The notes: generated by a model not told the origin, from the letters alone. Shown: positions 15,637 to 24,371, counted from the stretch's first letter. The stretch is DNA of 64,000 nucleotides from Streptomyces antibioticus (GCF_002019855.1 NZ_CM007717.1:7759750-7823749); one strand, 5' to 3'. Program-made: numbers and translations.

Positions 15637-17181
15637 ATGAGAGCACGACTCGCGCTGCGCCTGTGCGCCGCGTCGGGGGCCCTGGCGCTCGCGACCGCGG
15701 TCGGGATGACGCTGTCGGGACCCGCCGCGTCGGCGGCCACCGGCACCGCCACCGGCTATGCGACCCAGAACGGCGGCACCACCGGCGGAGCGGGCGGGCA
15801 GACCGTGCGGGCCACCACCGGAACCGCGATCCACCAGGCACTCTGCTCCCGCGCCGCCGCCGACACCCCGCTCACCATCGAGGTCGAGGGGACCGTGAAC
15901 CACGCCAACACGGCGAAGGTGTCGGGCAGTAGCTGCAACACCGCCGCCGGGGTCGTCGAACTCAAGCAGATCAGCAACGTCACGATCATCGGCGTGGGCG
16001 GCGGGGCCGTCTTCGACCAGCTCGGCATCCACATCCGCGAGGCGAGCAACATCGTCATCCGCAACGTGACGGTCCGGAACGTGAAGAAGTCCGGCTCGCC
16101 CACCTCCAACGGCGGCGACGCCATCGGCATGGAAAGCGGTGTCCACAACGTCTGGGTCGACCATGTCACCCTGGAGGCGTCCGGCGGCGAATCGGAAGGC
16201 TACGACGGCCTGTTCGACATGAAGGCCGACACCCGCTACGTCACGCTCTCCTACAGCGTCCTGCGCAACTCCGGCCGGGGCGGGCTCATCGGCTCCAGCG
16301 AGAGCGACCTCTCCAACGGGTACGTCACCTTCCACCACAACCGCTACGAGAACATCGACTCCCGCACCCCGCTGCTGCGCGGCGGCACCGCCCATATGTA
16401 CAACAACCACTACGTGCGTCTGAACGAGTCCGGCATCAACTCCCGGGCCGGCGCCAAGGCCCGCGTCGACAACAACTACTTCGAGGAGTCGAAGGACGTC
16501 CTCGGCACGTTCTACACCGACCAGGCGGGCTACTGGCAGGTCGCCGGGAACGTCTTCGACAACGTGACCTGGTCCGCCCGGGGCACCGAGAACAACCCGG
16601 CGGGCCCGGACCCGCAGTCCAACACCACGGTCGCGATCCCGTACGCCTACACGCTCGACGCGGCCGCGTGCGTACCGGACGTGGTGAGCCGAACGGCGGG
16701 CGCGGGCAAGGGACTTCAGGTGTCGGACGGCAACTGCGCGGCCCAGTCGCCCACCGCGGCCCCGACCGCCCCGGCCAGTCCGACGGCCACCCCCACCGCG
16801 ACGCCGACCCTGCCCACCGGCACCAACCTCAGCCTCGGTGCCGGCGCGGACGGCTCCAGCAAGGCCGGCGGCACCAGTTACGGCAACGTCCGTGACGGCG
16901 ACCTGACCACGTACTGGTCGCCGGCCGGCGCCACGGGCTCCGTCTCGGTCAAGTGGGGTTCCGCCACCGCCGTCTCCTCGATCGTCATTCGTGAGGCGTC
17001 GGGATCCGTCGGTGTCATCGGGTCCTGGCGGGTGCTGAACGCCGACACCGGGACCGTCCTCGCCTCGGGCGGCGGTGCCGGGACGATCACCTTCCCGCGC
17101 ACCACGCTCGGCAAGATCACGTTCGAGATCACGGGCTCCTCGGGCACGCCGAAGGTCGCGGAGTTCGAGACCTACGCGTGA
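15637..17181 (+). CDS. secreted pectate lyase, PL1 family, with C-terminal F5/8-type binding domain
   Basis: The 514-residue protein starts at ATG 15637 (GAGGAG upstream). A signal peptide ends near ASAATG (residue about 32). The PL1 parallel beta-helix follows (residues about 40-350), with VWVDHVTLEASGG and the family signature RTPLLRGGTAHMYNNHY. A Pro/Thr-rich linker (TPTATPTLPTGT) leads to a beta-sandwich (residues about 390-514) resembling a coagulation factor 5/8 carbohydrate-binding module. It cleaves polygalacturonate by beta-elimination outside the cell. Its own promoter and palindromic operator suggest sugar-dependent control. Confidence 0.92.
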   Translation: MRARLALRLCAASGALALATAVGMTLSGPAASAATGTATGYATQNGGTTGGAGGQTVRATTGTAIHQALCSRAAADTPLTIEVEGTVNHANTAKVSGSSCNTAAGVVELKQISNVTIIGVGGGAVFDQLGIHIREASNIVIRNVTVRNVKKSGSPTSNGGDAIGMESGVHNVWVDHVTLEASGGESEGYDGLFDMKADTRYVTLSYSVLRNSGRGGLIGSSESDLSNGYVTFHHNRYENIDSRTPLLRGGTAHMYNNHYVRLNESGINSRAGAKARVDNNYFEESKDVLGTFYTDQAGYWQVAGNVFDNVTWSARGTENNPAGPDPQSNTTVAIPYAYTLDAAACVPDVVSRTAGAGKGLQVSDGNCAAQSPTAAPTAPASPTATPTATPTLPTGTNLSLGAGADGSSKAGGTSYGNVRDGDLTTYWSPAGATGSVSVKWGSATAVSSIVIREASGSVGVIGSWRVLNADTGTVLASGGGAGTITFPRTTLGKITFEITGSSGTPKVAEFETYA

Positions 17182-17219
17182 GGGACCTACGCGTAGGAGC
17201 CCTGCACGTAGGCGACACG

Positions 17220-17256
17220 GGACGGCACCCGGGTGCGCCACACCCGGGTGCCGTCC
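17220..17256. terminator. bidirectional terminator hairpin
   Basis: A perfect 16-bp GC-rich stem (17220-17235 with 17241-17256) and a 5-base loop CGCCA lie between the convergent stops at 17181 and 17265. There is no T-tract, as is common in Streptomyces. Confidence 0.85.
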
Positions 17257-17264
17257 GTTCGCGG

Positions 17265-17645
17265 TCAGCGGTGCTTGCAGTCCCAGTGACCCTTGACCCA
17301 CACCTTCTCCCAATGGGCGGGCACGTAGACCCACTTGTAGGTGACCTTGTACTCCCAGTGGCCCTTGTGCCAGTTGCCGTGCTTGTCGTGGTGACCCTTG
17401 TGCCAGGTCTTGTGGACGACCCGCTTCTTCTCCCAGTGGCCCTTGACCCACTCCTTCTCCCAGTGGCCCTTCTTCCACTCGCACTTGTCGTGGTGGTGAC
17501 CGACCGTCGCCACACTGGTGACGGTCGACGCGGGTGCCGGAGCCGCGGTGGCCGTGCCGGACAGACCCAGCGCCGCTCCACCGCCCAGCAGTCCCGTCGC
17601 CGCGGCGCCCGCCACCAGGCGGCGCGCTCGCAGGGATGCGGTCAT
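17265..17645 (-). CDS. secreted His/Trp/Lys-rich repeat protein of unknown function
   Basis: The 126-residue protein starts at ATG 17645, with GGGAG 9 bases upstream; an in-frame ATG at 17654 is too close to that site. It has a Sec signal peptide (RRLVAGAAATGLLGGGAALGLSGTATAA). The mature part of about 75 residues carries six copies of a KGHW-like unit (KGHWEKEW, KGHWEKKR, KGHHDKHG, KGHWEYKV, PAHWEKVW, KGHWDCKH) spaced 9-16 residues apart. Single cysteines before the first and inside the last unit could close the array with a disulfide. Dense His suggests metal binding and dense Trp/Lys suggests polymer or membrane contact; both are inference. I do not recognise the family beyond a resemblance to YxWxxGxW-type periplasmic repeats. 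Confidence 0.8.
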   Translation of the reverse strand: MTASLRARRLVAGAAATGLLGGGAALGLSGTATAAPAPASTVTSVATVGHHHDKCEWKKGHWEKEWVKGHWEKKRVVHKTWHKGHHDKHGNWHKGHWEYKVTYKWVYVPAHWEKVWVKGHWDCKHR

Positions 17646-17830
17646 CGCACCCATCTCCCTCGAAGAGTTCGGCTGCATCGGACGCGAGGGATTCGGAGCC
17701 GGGCACGGCGCGGATGAGGCAAGATGAAGAAAAGGTGAGAAAACGCCGGAAAACGGCATCCACGGCCGCCGCGGCCACGAATCCCCGGTGAAACGAAGCC
17801 GTCCCGGACGAGCTGTTCCAGGGAGCGCTC

Positions 17831-18319
17831 ATGTCCACCACCACGTCACCCCGTACCGCCCAGTACGCCGTCGAGCTGCCGCACACCCGGCAGGCCCCGT
17901 CCATCGCCCGGCACGCCAGCGAGGACTGGCTGACGGAGACCGAACCGGTCGATCCCGGGCACGGCGACCGGGTGCCGGACGACCGTGTGGCGGACGCGGT
18001 CCTCGTCGTGTCCGAGCTGGTCACCAACGCGGTGCGGCACACCCAGGACCCCTGCCTGCTGACGCTCACGCTGGAGGACGGCCTGCTGGACATCGCCGTC
18101 GCCGACCACAGCGAGGATCTCCCCGATCTCCACGACGCACGCGGGGACGAGCGCGGCGGCCTCGGCATGGACGTCATCCGCGGCCTCGGCGGCCGCATCA
18201 GGCTGGTCCCGGCCCTCGGCGGCAAGACCGTCCACGTCCTCCTCGACGCGGCCCAGGACAAGGGCCCCGGCCGCGAACCCGGCTCCGGCGCGGACCCTGG
18301 CCCCCGGGACCGACCGTGA
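17831..18319 (+). CDS. RsbW-like histidine-kinase-type ATP-binding protein
   Basis: A 162-residue HATPase_c protein of the anti-sigma/regulatory kinase type common in Streptomyces. The N box is AVLVVSELVTNAVRHT, and the later motif GGLGMDVIRGLGGRIRLVPALGGKTVHVLL covers the G box. The acidic/Pro tail after residue 140 is disordered. ATG 17831 has AGGGAG upstream. Members phosphorylate anti-anti-sigma proteins or bind sigma factors; the sigma factor at 19179 is of the RskA-controlled type and has its own anti-sigma gene, so a direct link is not implied. Confidence 0.85.
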   Translation: MSTTTSPRTAQYAVELPHTRQAPSIARHASEDWLTETEPVDPGHGDRVPDDRVADAVLVVSELVTNAVRHTQDPCLLTLTLEDGLLDIAVADHSEDLPDLHDARGDERGGLGMDVIRGLGGRIRLVPALGGKTVHVLLDAAQDKGPGREPGSGADPGPRDRP

Positions 18320-18324
18320 CCACT

Positions 18325-19107
18325 GCACGCGCTGGGGCGGCCGACGTGCGGGGCCTGCCAGGCGGTGCCACGCGCGGACCCCGGGACCCCGGACCGCCGG
18401 TCAGCACCGCGCGCGCTGGTGCGGCCGTGGTGCGGGGCCCGCTGGGAGGTGCCGTGCGGGGACTCCGGAGGCCGGGTCCGGCGGTGAGGAGCCGTTGTCG
18501 CGCGCGCCTCGTCGCGGCCGTGGTGCAGGGCCTGCCGGGTGGTGCCATGAGCGGACCCGGGCCCTTGGGACCGTCGGTGAGCAGCCACCGCTGTGCGCCT
18601 GCCGTCGCGGCTGTCGTGCAGCGGTCGGCGGGCGGTGCCGCGCGGGGACTCCGGAACCCGGCACCGGCGGTGGGCCGCCCCCGTTGCGCGCGTGCCGTCG
18701 CGGCCGTGGTGCGGGGCCTGCTGGGAGGTGCCGTGCGGGGGCTCCGGAGGTCGGGGCCGGCGGTGGGCCGCCCCCGTCGCATGCGTGCCGGCGTGGCCGT
18801 GGTGCAGGGTCCGGCGGGCGGTGTCACCTGTGGGTCCCGGACCCCGGGACGGGCCGTGGGCACCCCGCGTCCCGCGTGTGCTCTCGTGGCCGTGGTGCAG
18901 GGCCTGGCGGGCGGTGTCATCTGCGGGTGCCGGATCCCGGGACCCGCAGTGTGCAGCCCCCGTCCCGCGTGTGCCTTCGTGGCCGTGGTGCAGGGCCTGG
19001 CGGGCGGTGTCACCTGCGGGCGCCGGACCCCGGGACCCGCCGTGCGCACCTCCCGTCCCGCGTGTGCCCTCGTGGCCGTCGTGCGGGGCCCGTCCGGCGG
19101 TGCCACG
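18325..19107. repeat. tandem array: nine units, 93-bp period
   Basis: The landmark GTGC(A/G)GGG-CC(T/C)G recurs at 18348, 18432, 18525, 18618, 18711, 18804, 18897, 18990 and 19083. The spacing is exactly 93 bp, except the first interval of 84 bp. Adjacent late units differ at only about one base in eight. Because 93 is a multiple of 3, and GC is high, several frames stay open on both strands, giving long spurious reading frames. The plus frame in phase with 17788 and the antisense frame in register with it show the most coding-like G/C bias by position, but neither has a convincing start or any known domain. The array fills the otherwise gene-free 860 bases between the RsbW-like gene and the sigma factor gene. 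Confidence 0.85.
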
Positions 19108-19178
19108 ATCGAAGTTCGGACAGGGGGAGCCGCGGCCGGGCCGGTGGAGCGCGGCACGAGGCACGAGGGGAGCACGGC

Positions 19179-19745
19179 GTGCCGCACAGCCCCGAGCGCA
19201 GCGCACGCGTGGAGGACCTGCTGGCCCGCGTGGCCGGCGGGGACCAGGACGCGTTCTCCGGGATCTACGACGCGCTGTCCGGGACCGTCATGGGACTGGC
19301 CTGCCGGATCCTGCGGGACGCGGCCCAGGCGGAGGAGGTGACCCAGGACGTCATGGTCGAGGTCTGGCGCACCGCGGGCCGCTACGACCCGGACCGGGGC
19401 ACGGCGAAGGCATGGGTCCTCACCCTCGCCCACCGCCGGGCCGTGGACCGCGTCCGTTCCGCCCAGGCGAGCGCCGACCGGGAGCAGCGCAGCGGGGTGC
19501 TGGAGGCGGACCGGGAGTTCGACGAGGTCGCCGAGGCCGTCCAGGACCGTGACGAACAGCGCCGCCTCTACCGCTGCCTCGCCGAGCTGGCCCGCCAGCA
19601 GCGGGTGCCGCTGGTGCTCGCCTACTACCGGGGGCTGACGTACGTCGAGGTCGCCGACGCGCTGTCCACCCCGGAGGGCACCGTGAAGTCCCGGATGCGC
19701 GCCGGGCTCCGGCAGTTGCGGGCCTGCCTGGAGGACGGCCCATGA
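19179..19745 (+). CDS. ECF sigma factor, SigK-like (RskA-controlled)
   Basis: The 188-residue sigma-70 family protein of group 4 starts at GTG 19179 with a strong GAGGGGAG 5-10 bases upstream. Region 2 is visible as FSGIYDALSGTVMGLACRILRDAAQAEEVTQDVMVEVWRT, and region 4 as RVPLVLAYYRGLTYVEVADALSTPEGTVKSRMRAGLRQLR. It directs RNA polymerase to a small regulon. The next gene, overlapping by 4 bases, is its membrane anti-sigma factor, which gives the pair the SigK/RskA layout. The flavoprotein at 20575 is probably part of the same locus. Confidence 0.92.
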   Translation: MPHSPERSARVEDLLARVAGGDQDAFSGIYDALSGTVMGLACRILRDAAQAEEVTQDVMVEVWRTAGRYDPDRGTAKAWVLTLAHRRAVDRVRSAQASADREQRSGVLEADREFDEVAEAVQDRDEQRRLYRCLAELARQQRVPLVLAYYRGLTYVEVADALSTPEGTVKSRMRAGLRQLRACLEDGP

Positions 19746-20491
19746 CGACCGGACAGGAGCCTCACGCGGCCGTCGGGGCGTATGTCCTGCACGCCCTCTC
19801 CCGTGCCGAGGAGGCCGCCTTCGAGAACCATCTCGCGGCCTGCGACGCCTGCCGCCGGGAGGTCGCGGACCTCAGGGAGACCGCCGCGCTCCTGGGCGCG
19901 CGCGAGAGCGTCCCCATGCCGCCCGACGCCCGCGAGCGCACCCTGCGCACCGTCGCCGGCACCCGTCAGGACCTGGTCCGCGGCCTCCCCGGCCCCCGGA
20001 CCGGGCGGATCCTGCGGCCGGTCCTCGCCGCGTGCGCCGCCCTGGCCGTCGCCCTCGGCGGGATCGCCGTCTGGCAGCACGGCGAGGCCGACGACGCGCG
20101 CGCCCGCGCCGACCGGGCCGAGCAACGGGCCGACACGGCGCGCGCCGCGTACGCCGCCGTCCTCACCGCCCCCGACGCCACGCTCCACACCGCGGAGCTG
20201 TCCGAGGGGGTCACCGCGGCCGTCGTCGTCTCCCGTTCCGAGGAGCGCGCCGTCTTCACCGCCCAGGGCCTGCCCGCCCTCACCGGCGGCAAGGTCTACG
20301 AACTCTGGTACGCCGCCGAGTCCGGCGAGCTGGTCCCGGCCGGCCTGATGCCGGGCACCGGGGAGGTCGACGGCCGGGTCATGGAGGGCTCCCCGGCCGG
20401 CGCCGCCGCGGTGGGCATCACGGTCGAACCCGCCGGCGGATCACCGCAGCCCACCGGCGAGCCCCTGGGCGTCGTCCCCCTCACCACCTGA
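19742..20491 (+). CDS. RskA-family anti-sigma factor
   Basis: A 249-residue membrane protein whose ATG overlaps the sigma factor stop (ATGA). The N-terminus is a zinc-type anti-sigma domain with His30, Cys34 and Cys37 in FENHLAACDACRREV. One membrane segment lies at about residues 92-112 (ILRPVLAACAALAVALGGIAVW). It is followed by a coiled stretch and an extracytoplasmic RskA domain (GLPALTGGKVYELWYAAESGELVPAGLM). It holds the sigma factor inactive until regulated proteolysis of the anti-sigma factor (known for the family). Confidence 0.93.
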   Translation: MTTGQEPHAAVGAYVLHALSRAEEAAFENHLAACDACRREVADLRETAALLGARESVPMPPDARERTLRTVAGTRQDLVRGLPGPRTGRILRPVLAACAALAVALGGIAVWQHGEADDARARADRAEQRADTARAAYAAVLTAPDATLHTAELSEGVTAAVVVSRSEERAVFTAQGLPALTGGKVYELWYAAESGELVPAGLMPGTGEVDGRVMEGSPAGAAAVGITVEPAGGSPQPTGEPLGVVPLTT

Positions 20492-20574
20492 TCGCGGCCT
20501 CCCGCGCATCCGCCGGAGGCCGAAGACCGGAAGAGAAGGTACGAGGCAAGCACGCCGCGCGGGAGGCACGGGAC

Positions 20575-21843
20575 ATGGCACAGAGCGGAGCGAACGGCGG
20601 GCGCCGCGGCCGTACGGAGTGGGACGTCGTGGTCGTCGGCGCCGGGCTCGCGGGCCTGGCCTGCGCGCACGACCTGCTCGCGGACGGGCTGAGCGTGCGC
20701 GTGCTGGAGGCCGGGGACCGGGTCGGCGGCCGGATGCGCACCGACCGGGTCGACGGGTGCGTGGTGGACCGGGGGTTCCAGGTCTTCAACACCGCCTATC
20801 CGCAGGTACGGCGTCGGCTGCGCCTGCGGAACCTGCGGCTGCGGGCCTTCACCCCCGGCTTCCTCGTGCACACCGGGAACCGGCGGCTGCGGTTCGCCGA
20901 CCCCACCCGCGCCCCCGGGGCCGCGCTGCGCGGGGTGGCCGAGGGGCTCGCCGGGCCGCGTGACCTGGCCGCACTGGCCGCGCTGACCACCTGGGACGCC
21001 CTGGCACCGGCCGCGCTGACGGCCCGGCGGCGGGACACCGGGACACGGCGGGCGCTGCGCGCGGCGGGGTTCACGGACGGTTTCGTCGAGCGGTTCTTCC
21101 GGCCCTTCCTGTCCGCTGTGTTCCTGGAGGAGGACCTGGAGACCTCCGCCCGCTTCTTCCACCTGGTGTGGCGGAGCATGGCCCGCGGCACGATCTGCCT
21201 GCCGGCGGACGGCATCGGCGCGGTGCCCGAGCTGCTGGCCGCCGCGCTGCCGCCCGGCACGGTCGCCCTGGAGGAACCGGTCACCGCCCTCACCGGCGAC
21301 GGCGTGACCGTCGAGGGGGAGCGGACCGTCACGGCGCGGGCCGTGGCCGTCGCGGCCGGACCGGCGACGACCGCCCGGCTGCTCCCGGGCCTCGCCCTGC
21401 CCCCGTACCGGACGGTCACCACCTACCACCACGTGGCCCCGCGCTCCCCGCTGCGGGAGCCGACCCTGGTGACGGACACCCGCCGCCGCTTCCTGAACAC
21501 CTGCGTCCTGACCGAACTGCACCCGCACCACGCACCCCGGGGCCACGCGCTGGTCGCCACCTCCGTGCTGGGCGGAGACACCCCCGGGCGGGAACGGGCG
21601 GTGCGCGAGGCGCTCGCCGACTGCTACGAGACCGACACCGCCGACTGGGACCGCCTCACCGCGCGCACGGTGGAACAGGCGCTGCCCGCGATGCCGGCGG
21701 GCATGCCGCTGAGCAGGCGGACCCGGCTGGGCGGCGGGCGGTACGTCTGCGGTGACCACCGGGCGACCGGATCCGTGCAGGGCGCCCTGGCGTCGGGGGC
21801 GCGGGCGGCCCGGGAGATCGCGGCCGACCTCGCGCACCGCTGA
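20575..21843 (+). CDS. FAD-dependent oxidoreductase, amine-oxidase/protoporphyrinogen-oxidase-like
   Basis: A 422-residue flavoprotein. The dinucleotide fold is VVVVGAGLAGLACAHDLLADGLSVRVLEAGDRVGGRMRT, and the C-terminal FAD motif is YVCGDHRATGSVQGALASGARAA. The middle (ETSARFFHLVWRSMARGTICLPADGIGAVPELLA) matches NAD(P)/FAD proteins of the phytoene desaturase/protoporphyrinogen oxidase group. ATG 20575 follows GGGAGG by 12 bases. It sits 83 bases after RskA on the same strand and may belong to that sigma factor's regulon. The substrate is unknown. Confidence 0.85.
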   Translation: MAQSGANGGRRGRTEWDVVVVGAGLAGLACAHDLLADGLSVRVLEAGDRVGGRMRTDRVDGCVVDRGFQVFNTAYPQVRRRLRLRNLRLRAFTPGFLVHTGNRRLRFADPTRAPGAALRGVAEGLAGPRDLAALAALTTWDALAPAALTARRRDTGTRRALRAAGFTDGFVERFFRPFLSAVFLEEDLETSARFFHLVWRSMARGTICLPADGIGAVPELLAAALPPGTVALEEPVTALTGDGVTVEGERTVTARAVAVAAGPATTARLLPGLALPPYRTVTTYHHVAPRSPLREPTLVTDTRRRFLNTCVLTELHPHHAPRGHALVATSVLGGDTPGRERAVREALADCYETDTADWDRLTARTVEQALPAMPAGMPLSRRTRLGGGRYVCGDHRATGSVQGALASGARAAREIAADLAHR

Positions 21844-21864
21844 CCCCCCGGTGCCGTCGCCCGG

Positions 21865-22641
21865 TCAGCCGGGTGCCGGTCCCGCCGTCAGGACCGACAC
21901 CCGCGCCGCCTCGATCGCGGCGAGTTCCGCGCGCGGGGCGGACGCGTCGGTGACCAGGGTGTGCAGCGCCGACACGGGAGCGACGAACGCATGGGCGGTG
22001 TGGGCGAGTTTGCTGCCGTCCGCCACCGCGACGACCCGCCGGGCCGAGCCGATGGCCGCCTGTTTGACCACGGCGTCGTCGAGGTCGTACGCCGTCAGCC
22101 CCTGGTCCGCCGCGAGGCCGCAGCAGCCGATGACGGCGGTGTCGAAGCGCAGGGCCGCCAGCGAGGCGAGGGTGAGGGGCCCGGTGAGGGCGCCTTCCCC
22201 CGGCCGGGGCCTGCCGCCCGGCACCAGGAGCGTGGTCCGCCCAGGGTTCTCGCCGAGCAGGTGCACCGCCTGGAGCGACAACGGCATCACCGTCACCCGG
22301 CGGCCGCGCAGCACCTTGGCGACCTCCAGACAGGTGGTGCCGCTGTCCAGGACCACCGTCTCCCCGTCGGCGATCAGACCCGCGGCCTCCGCCGCGATCA
22401 GGGCCTTGCTCTCGACGCCGTCGTGCGCGCGCAGCGCGAAAGGGGGTTCCTCGCCGCGCAGGACCGTGCTGCGGGCACCGCCGCGGACGCGTTCGAGCAC
22501 CCCCTGGGCGGCGAGGGCGTCCAGATCGCGGCGAATGGTCATCTCCGAGGCGCCGGTGAGGGCGGCCAGCTCGCCGACCGTGGCGCTGCCCGTCGCGCGC
22601 ACGGCCTCCCTGATCCGGCTCAGACGGTCTGCGTTACCCAT
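21865..22641 (-). CDS. DeoR/GlpR-family transcriptional regulator
   Basis: A 258-residue repressor-type protein. The N-terminal HTH is ATVGELAALTGASEMTIRRDLDALAAQGVLERVRGGA. The C-terminal DeoRC sugar-phosphate sensor domain has IADGETVVLDSGTTCLEVAKVL and DTAVIGCCGLAADQGLTAYDLDDAVVKQA. ATG 22641 is the family N-terminus (MGNADRLSRIREAV); the open frame extends further without a homologous sequence. It is divergent from the MFS transporter at 22731 and probably controls it through GAACA half-sites in the 89-bp gap. The ligand is expected to be a phosphorylated sugar. Confidence 0.9.
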   Translation of the reverse strand: MGNADRLSRIREAVRATGSATVGELAALTGASEMTIRRDLDALAAQGVLERVRGGARSTVLRGEEPPFALRAHDGVESKALIAAEAAGLIADGETVVLDSGTTCLEVAKVLRGRRVTVMPLSLQAVHLLGENPGRTTLLVPGGRPRPGEGALTGPLTLASLAALRFDTAVIGCCGLAADQGLTAYDLDDAVVKQAAIGSARRVVAVADGSKLAHTAHAFVAPVSALHTLVTDASAPRAELAAIEAARVSVLTAGPAPG

Positions 22642-22667
22642 GGCGTGATTCAACACCACCCGCGATC

Positions 22668-22716
22668 GAACAATTAGTGTGTGAGAAACAGCGACTTCTG
22701 AACACGATACATGTTC
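22668..22716. promoter_or_regulatory. GAACA/TGTTC half-sites between DeoR and MFS genes
   Basis: GAACA occurs at 22668-22672 and 22700-22704, and TGTTC at 22712-22716. The last two form an inverted pair 7 bases apart, just before the MFS start. Multiple short half-sites in a divergent gap are typical for DeoR-family control. Confidence 0.45.
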
Positions 22717-22730
22717 GATATGTTGTCCCC

Positions 22731-23918
22731 ATGAGACCGGAACGATCACTGCGCGCGGCCCGCGCCGCGACCTTCACCTACTTCGTCCTCAACGGGACCC
22801 TGCTGGGGATGTGGGTCGTGCAGATCCCGCCCATCGAGGAGCGGGCCGGCATCGGGCACGCCGTGCTCGGCGGCTTCCTCGTCCTGCTGGGGCTGGGCGC
22901 GTTCGCCGGTATGCAGGTGGCGGGACCGCTCGCCGACCGCCTCGGCACCCGCAGGGTCGTGCCCGTCTCCGCCGTGCTGTGCGCCGCGACCCTGGTGCTG
23001 CCCGGCCTCGCGGCCGACCCGTGGGCGCTCGCGGTGGCCCTGTTCGCCTTCGGGTTCGGCAACGGCTGCCTGGACGTCAGCATGAACGCCCACGCGGTAC
23101 AGGTCGAGAAGGCGTACGGACGTCCCGTGATGTCCGCGTTCCACGCCACGTTCTCCGTCGGCGGGGTGCTCGCCGCCCTCGCCGGCGCCGCCACGGCCGG
23201 GCTGGGCTGGGGGCCCGCGGCGACCCTGGGCACGGCCGGGGCGCTCGCGGTGCTGATCGCCCTCGGCGTCGCCCCGAGCCTGCTCCCCGCCGAGGACCGG
23301 CCGGCCGACGCCCCGCAGCAGGCGTCCGGGCGCCCCGCCAGGACACCCGCCCGTATCTGGATCCTGGCCGTGCTCGCCCTGCTGGTCACGCTCTGCGAGG
23401 GCGCGGCGAACGACTGGAGCGTGCTGCACCTGAAGACCGTCCTCGGCGCCTCGGACAGCGTCTCCGCCTTCGCCTACGGCACCTTCGCCGCCGCCATGAC
23501 CGTCGGACGGCTCCTCGCCGACCGGATCGCCGCCCGCTTCGGCCCCGTCGCGATCCTGCGCCACGGCTCCGCGACGGCCGCCGTCGGCATGACCGCGGTC
23601 GCCCTGTCCCCGTGGATCTGGCTCGCGCTGGTCGGCTGGGCCCTGTTCGGCGCCGGGCTGGCGGGCTGCGTCCCGCAGTTGTTCAGCGCGGCGGGTCACG
23701 CCGACCCGGCGGCCGCGGGCGCCAACGTCTCCCGGGTCGCCGGCCTCGGCTACCTCGGCATGCTCGCGGGGCCCGCCCTGATCGGCTGGCTCACCCACCT
23801 GGTCCCGCTCAACCTCACCTTCCTCCTGCCGGCGGCCTTCTGTGTCGTCGCCGCGGCCATGGCCGGGGTGCTGCGCGGGCACACGGTCACGGAGCCGAAG
23901 GTCGCGCAGCCGCTGTGA
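22731..23918 (+). CDS. MFS transporter (YbjJ/FucP-like)
   Basis: A 395-residue protein with about twelve hydrophobic segments. The first half contains the typical loop GPLADRLGTRRVVPV, and the second half repeats it as GRLLADRIAARFGPVAILR. The motif VSMNAHAVQVEKAYGRPVMSAFHATFSVGG marks the YbjJ/AmpG-neighbour group, often annotated as sugar or unknown-solute porters. ATG 22731 is the start matching the family. Pairing with a DeoR repressor suggests a carbohydrate or nucleoside substrate (inference). Confidence 0.88.
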   Translation: MRPERSLRAARAATFTYFVLNGTLLGMWVVQIPPIEERAGIGHAVLGGFLVLLGLGAFAGMQVAGPLADRLGTRRVVPVSAVLCAATLVLPGLAADPWALAVALFAFGFGNGCLDVSMNAHAVQVEKAYGRPVMSAFHATFSVGGVLAALAGAATAGLGWGPAATLGTAGALAVLIALGVAPSLLPAEDRPADAPQQASGRPARTPARIWILAVLALLVTLCEGAANDWSVLHLKTVLGASDSVSAFAYGTFAAAMTVGRLLADRIAARFGPVAILRHGSATAAVGMTAVALSPWIWLALVGWALFGAGLAGCVPQLFSAAGHADPAAAGANVSRVAGLGYLGMLAGPALIGWLTHLVPLNLTFLLPAAFCVVAAAMAGVLRGHTVTEPKVAQPL

Positions 23919-23939
23919 CGGGCTGTCCTTTGCAGCGGG

Positions 23940-24326
23940 TCAGGAACCGTCGCCGCCCGGCTCCTCGATGACCGACAGCACGTTGCCCGCGGGGTCGGTG
24001 AACCACGCGATCAGCGGGCCCTCGTCGCGGTGGATCCCCTGGTCGTCGGTGGCGAGGTGGTCGTACCGCTCGAAACGCACACCCCTTCCGCTCAGTTCGC
24101 CGACGGCCGCCTCGATGTCGTCGACGAGGAAGTTGAGGGTCGTGTAGGTCGCCGGGGTGTGGTCGGGCTTGGGATAGACGAGGACGTCCCGCCCACCGGC
24201 GAGGTGCAGGGTGAGGATGCCGTTCTCCTCGGACAGGCCGACGCCCAGCGTCTCGCCGTAGAACTTCCTGGCCGTGTCGAGGTCGTCCACCGAGAAACTG
24301 CTGAACGCCTTGGTCGTGCCGAACAT
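23940..24326 (-). CDS. VOC-family (glyoxalase/bleomycin-resistance fold) protein
   Basis: A 128-residue two-module beta-alpha-beta-beta-beta protein: FSSFSVDDLDTARKFYGETLGVGLSEENGIL in the first half and LNFLVDDIEAAVGELSGRGVRFE and AWFTDPAGNVLSVIE in the second. These are the usual VOC signatures. The metal ligand positions (His/Gln, Glu) are only partly retained, so an enzymatic role is uncertain. It is convergent with the MFS gene, 21 bases from its stop. Confidence 0.88.
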   Translation of the reverse strand: MFGTTKAFSSFSVDDLDTARKFYGETLGVGLSEENGILTLHLAGGRDVLVYPKPDHTPATYTTLNFLVDDIEAAVGELSGRGVRFERYDHLATDDQGIHRDEGPLIAWFTDPAGNVLSVIEEPGGDGS

Positions 24327-24371
24327 GATCGCCTCCGGGGAGGGGGTGCGGACCCTGGTGGGCTTCCTCTC

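Noticed and set aside
17220..17256. Attachment-site or repeat element at the pectate lyase end
   Set aside because: The perfect inverted repeat is best explained as a bidirectional terminator between convergent genes; there is no integrase or second copy nearby.
18325..19107. CRISPR array
   Set aside because: The 93-bp units are contiguous repeats without unique spacers, and there are no cas genes.
15466..19206. Antisense reading frame of 1246 codons on the minus strand
   Set aside because: It runs through the well-supported pectate lyase and RsbW-like genes and the 93-bp array. It is open only because of high GC and the multiple-of-3 period; it has no domain or plausible start.
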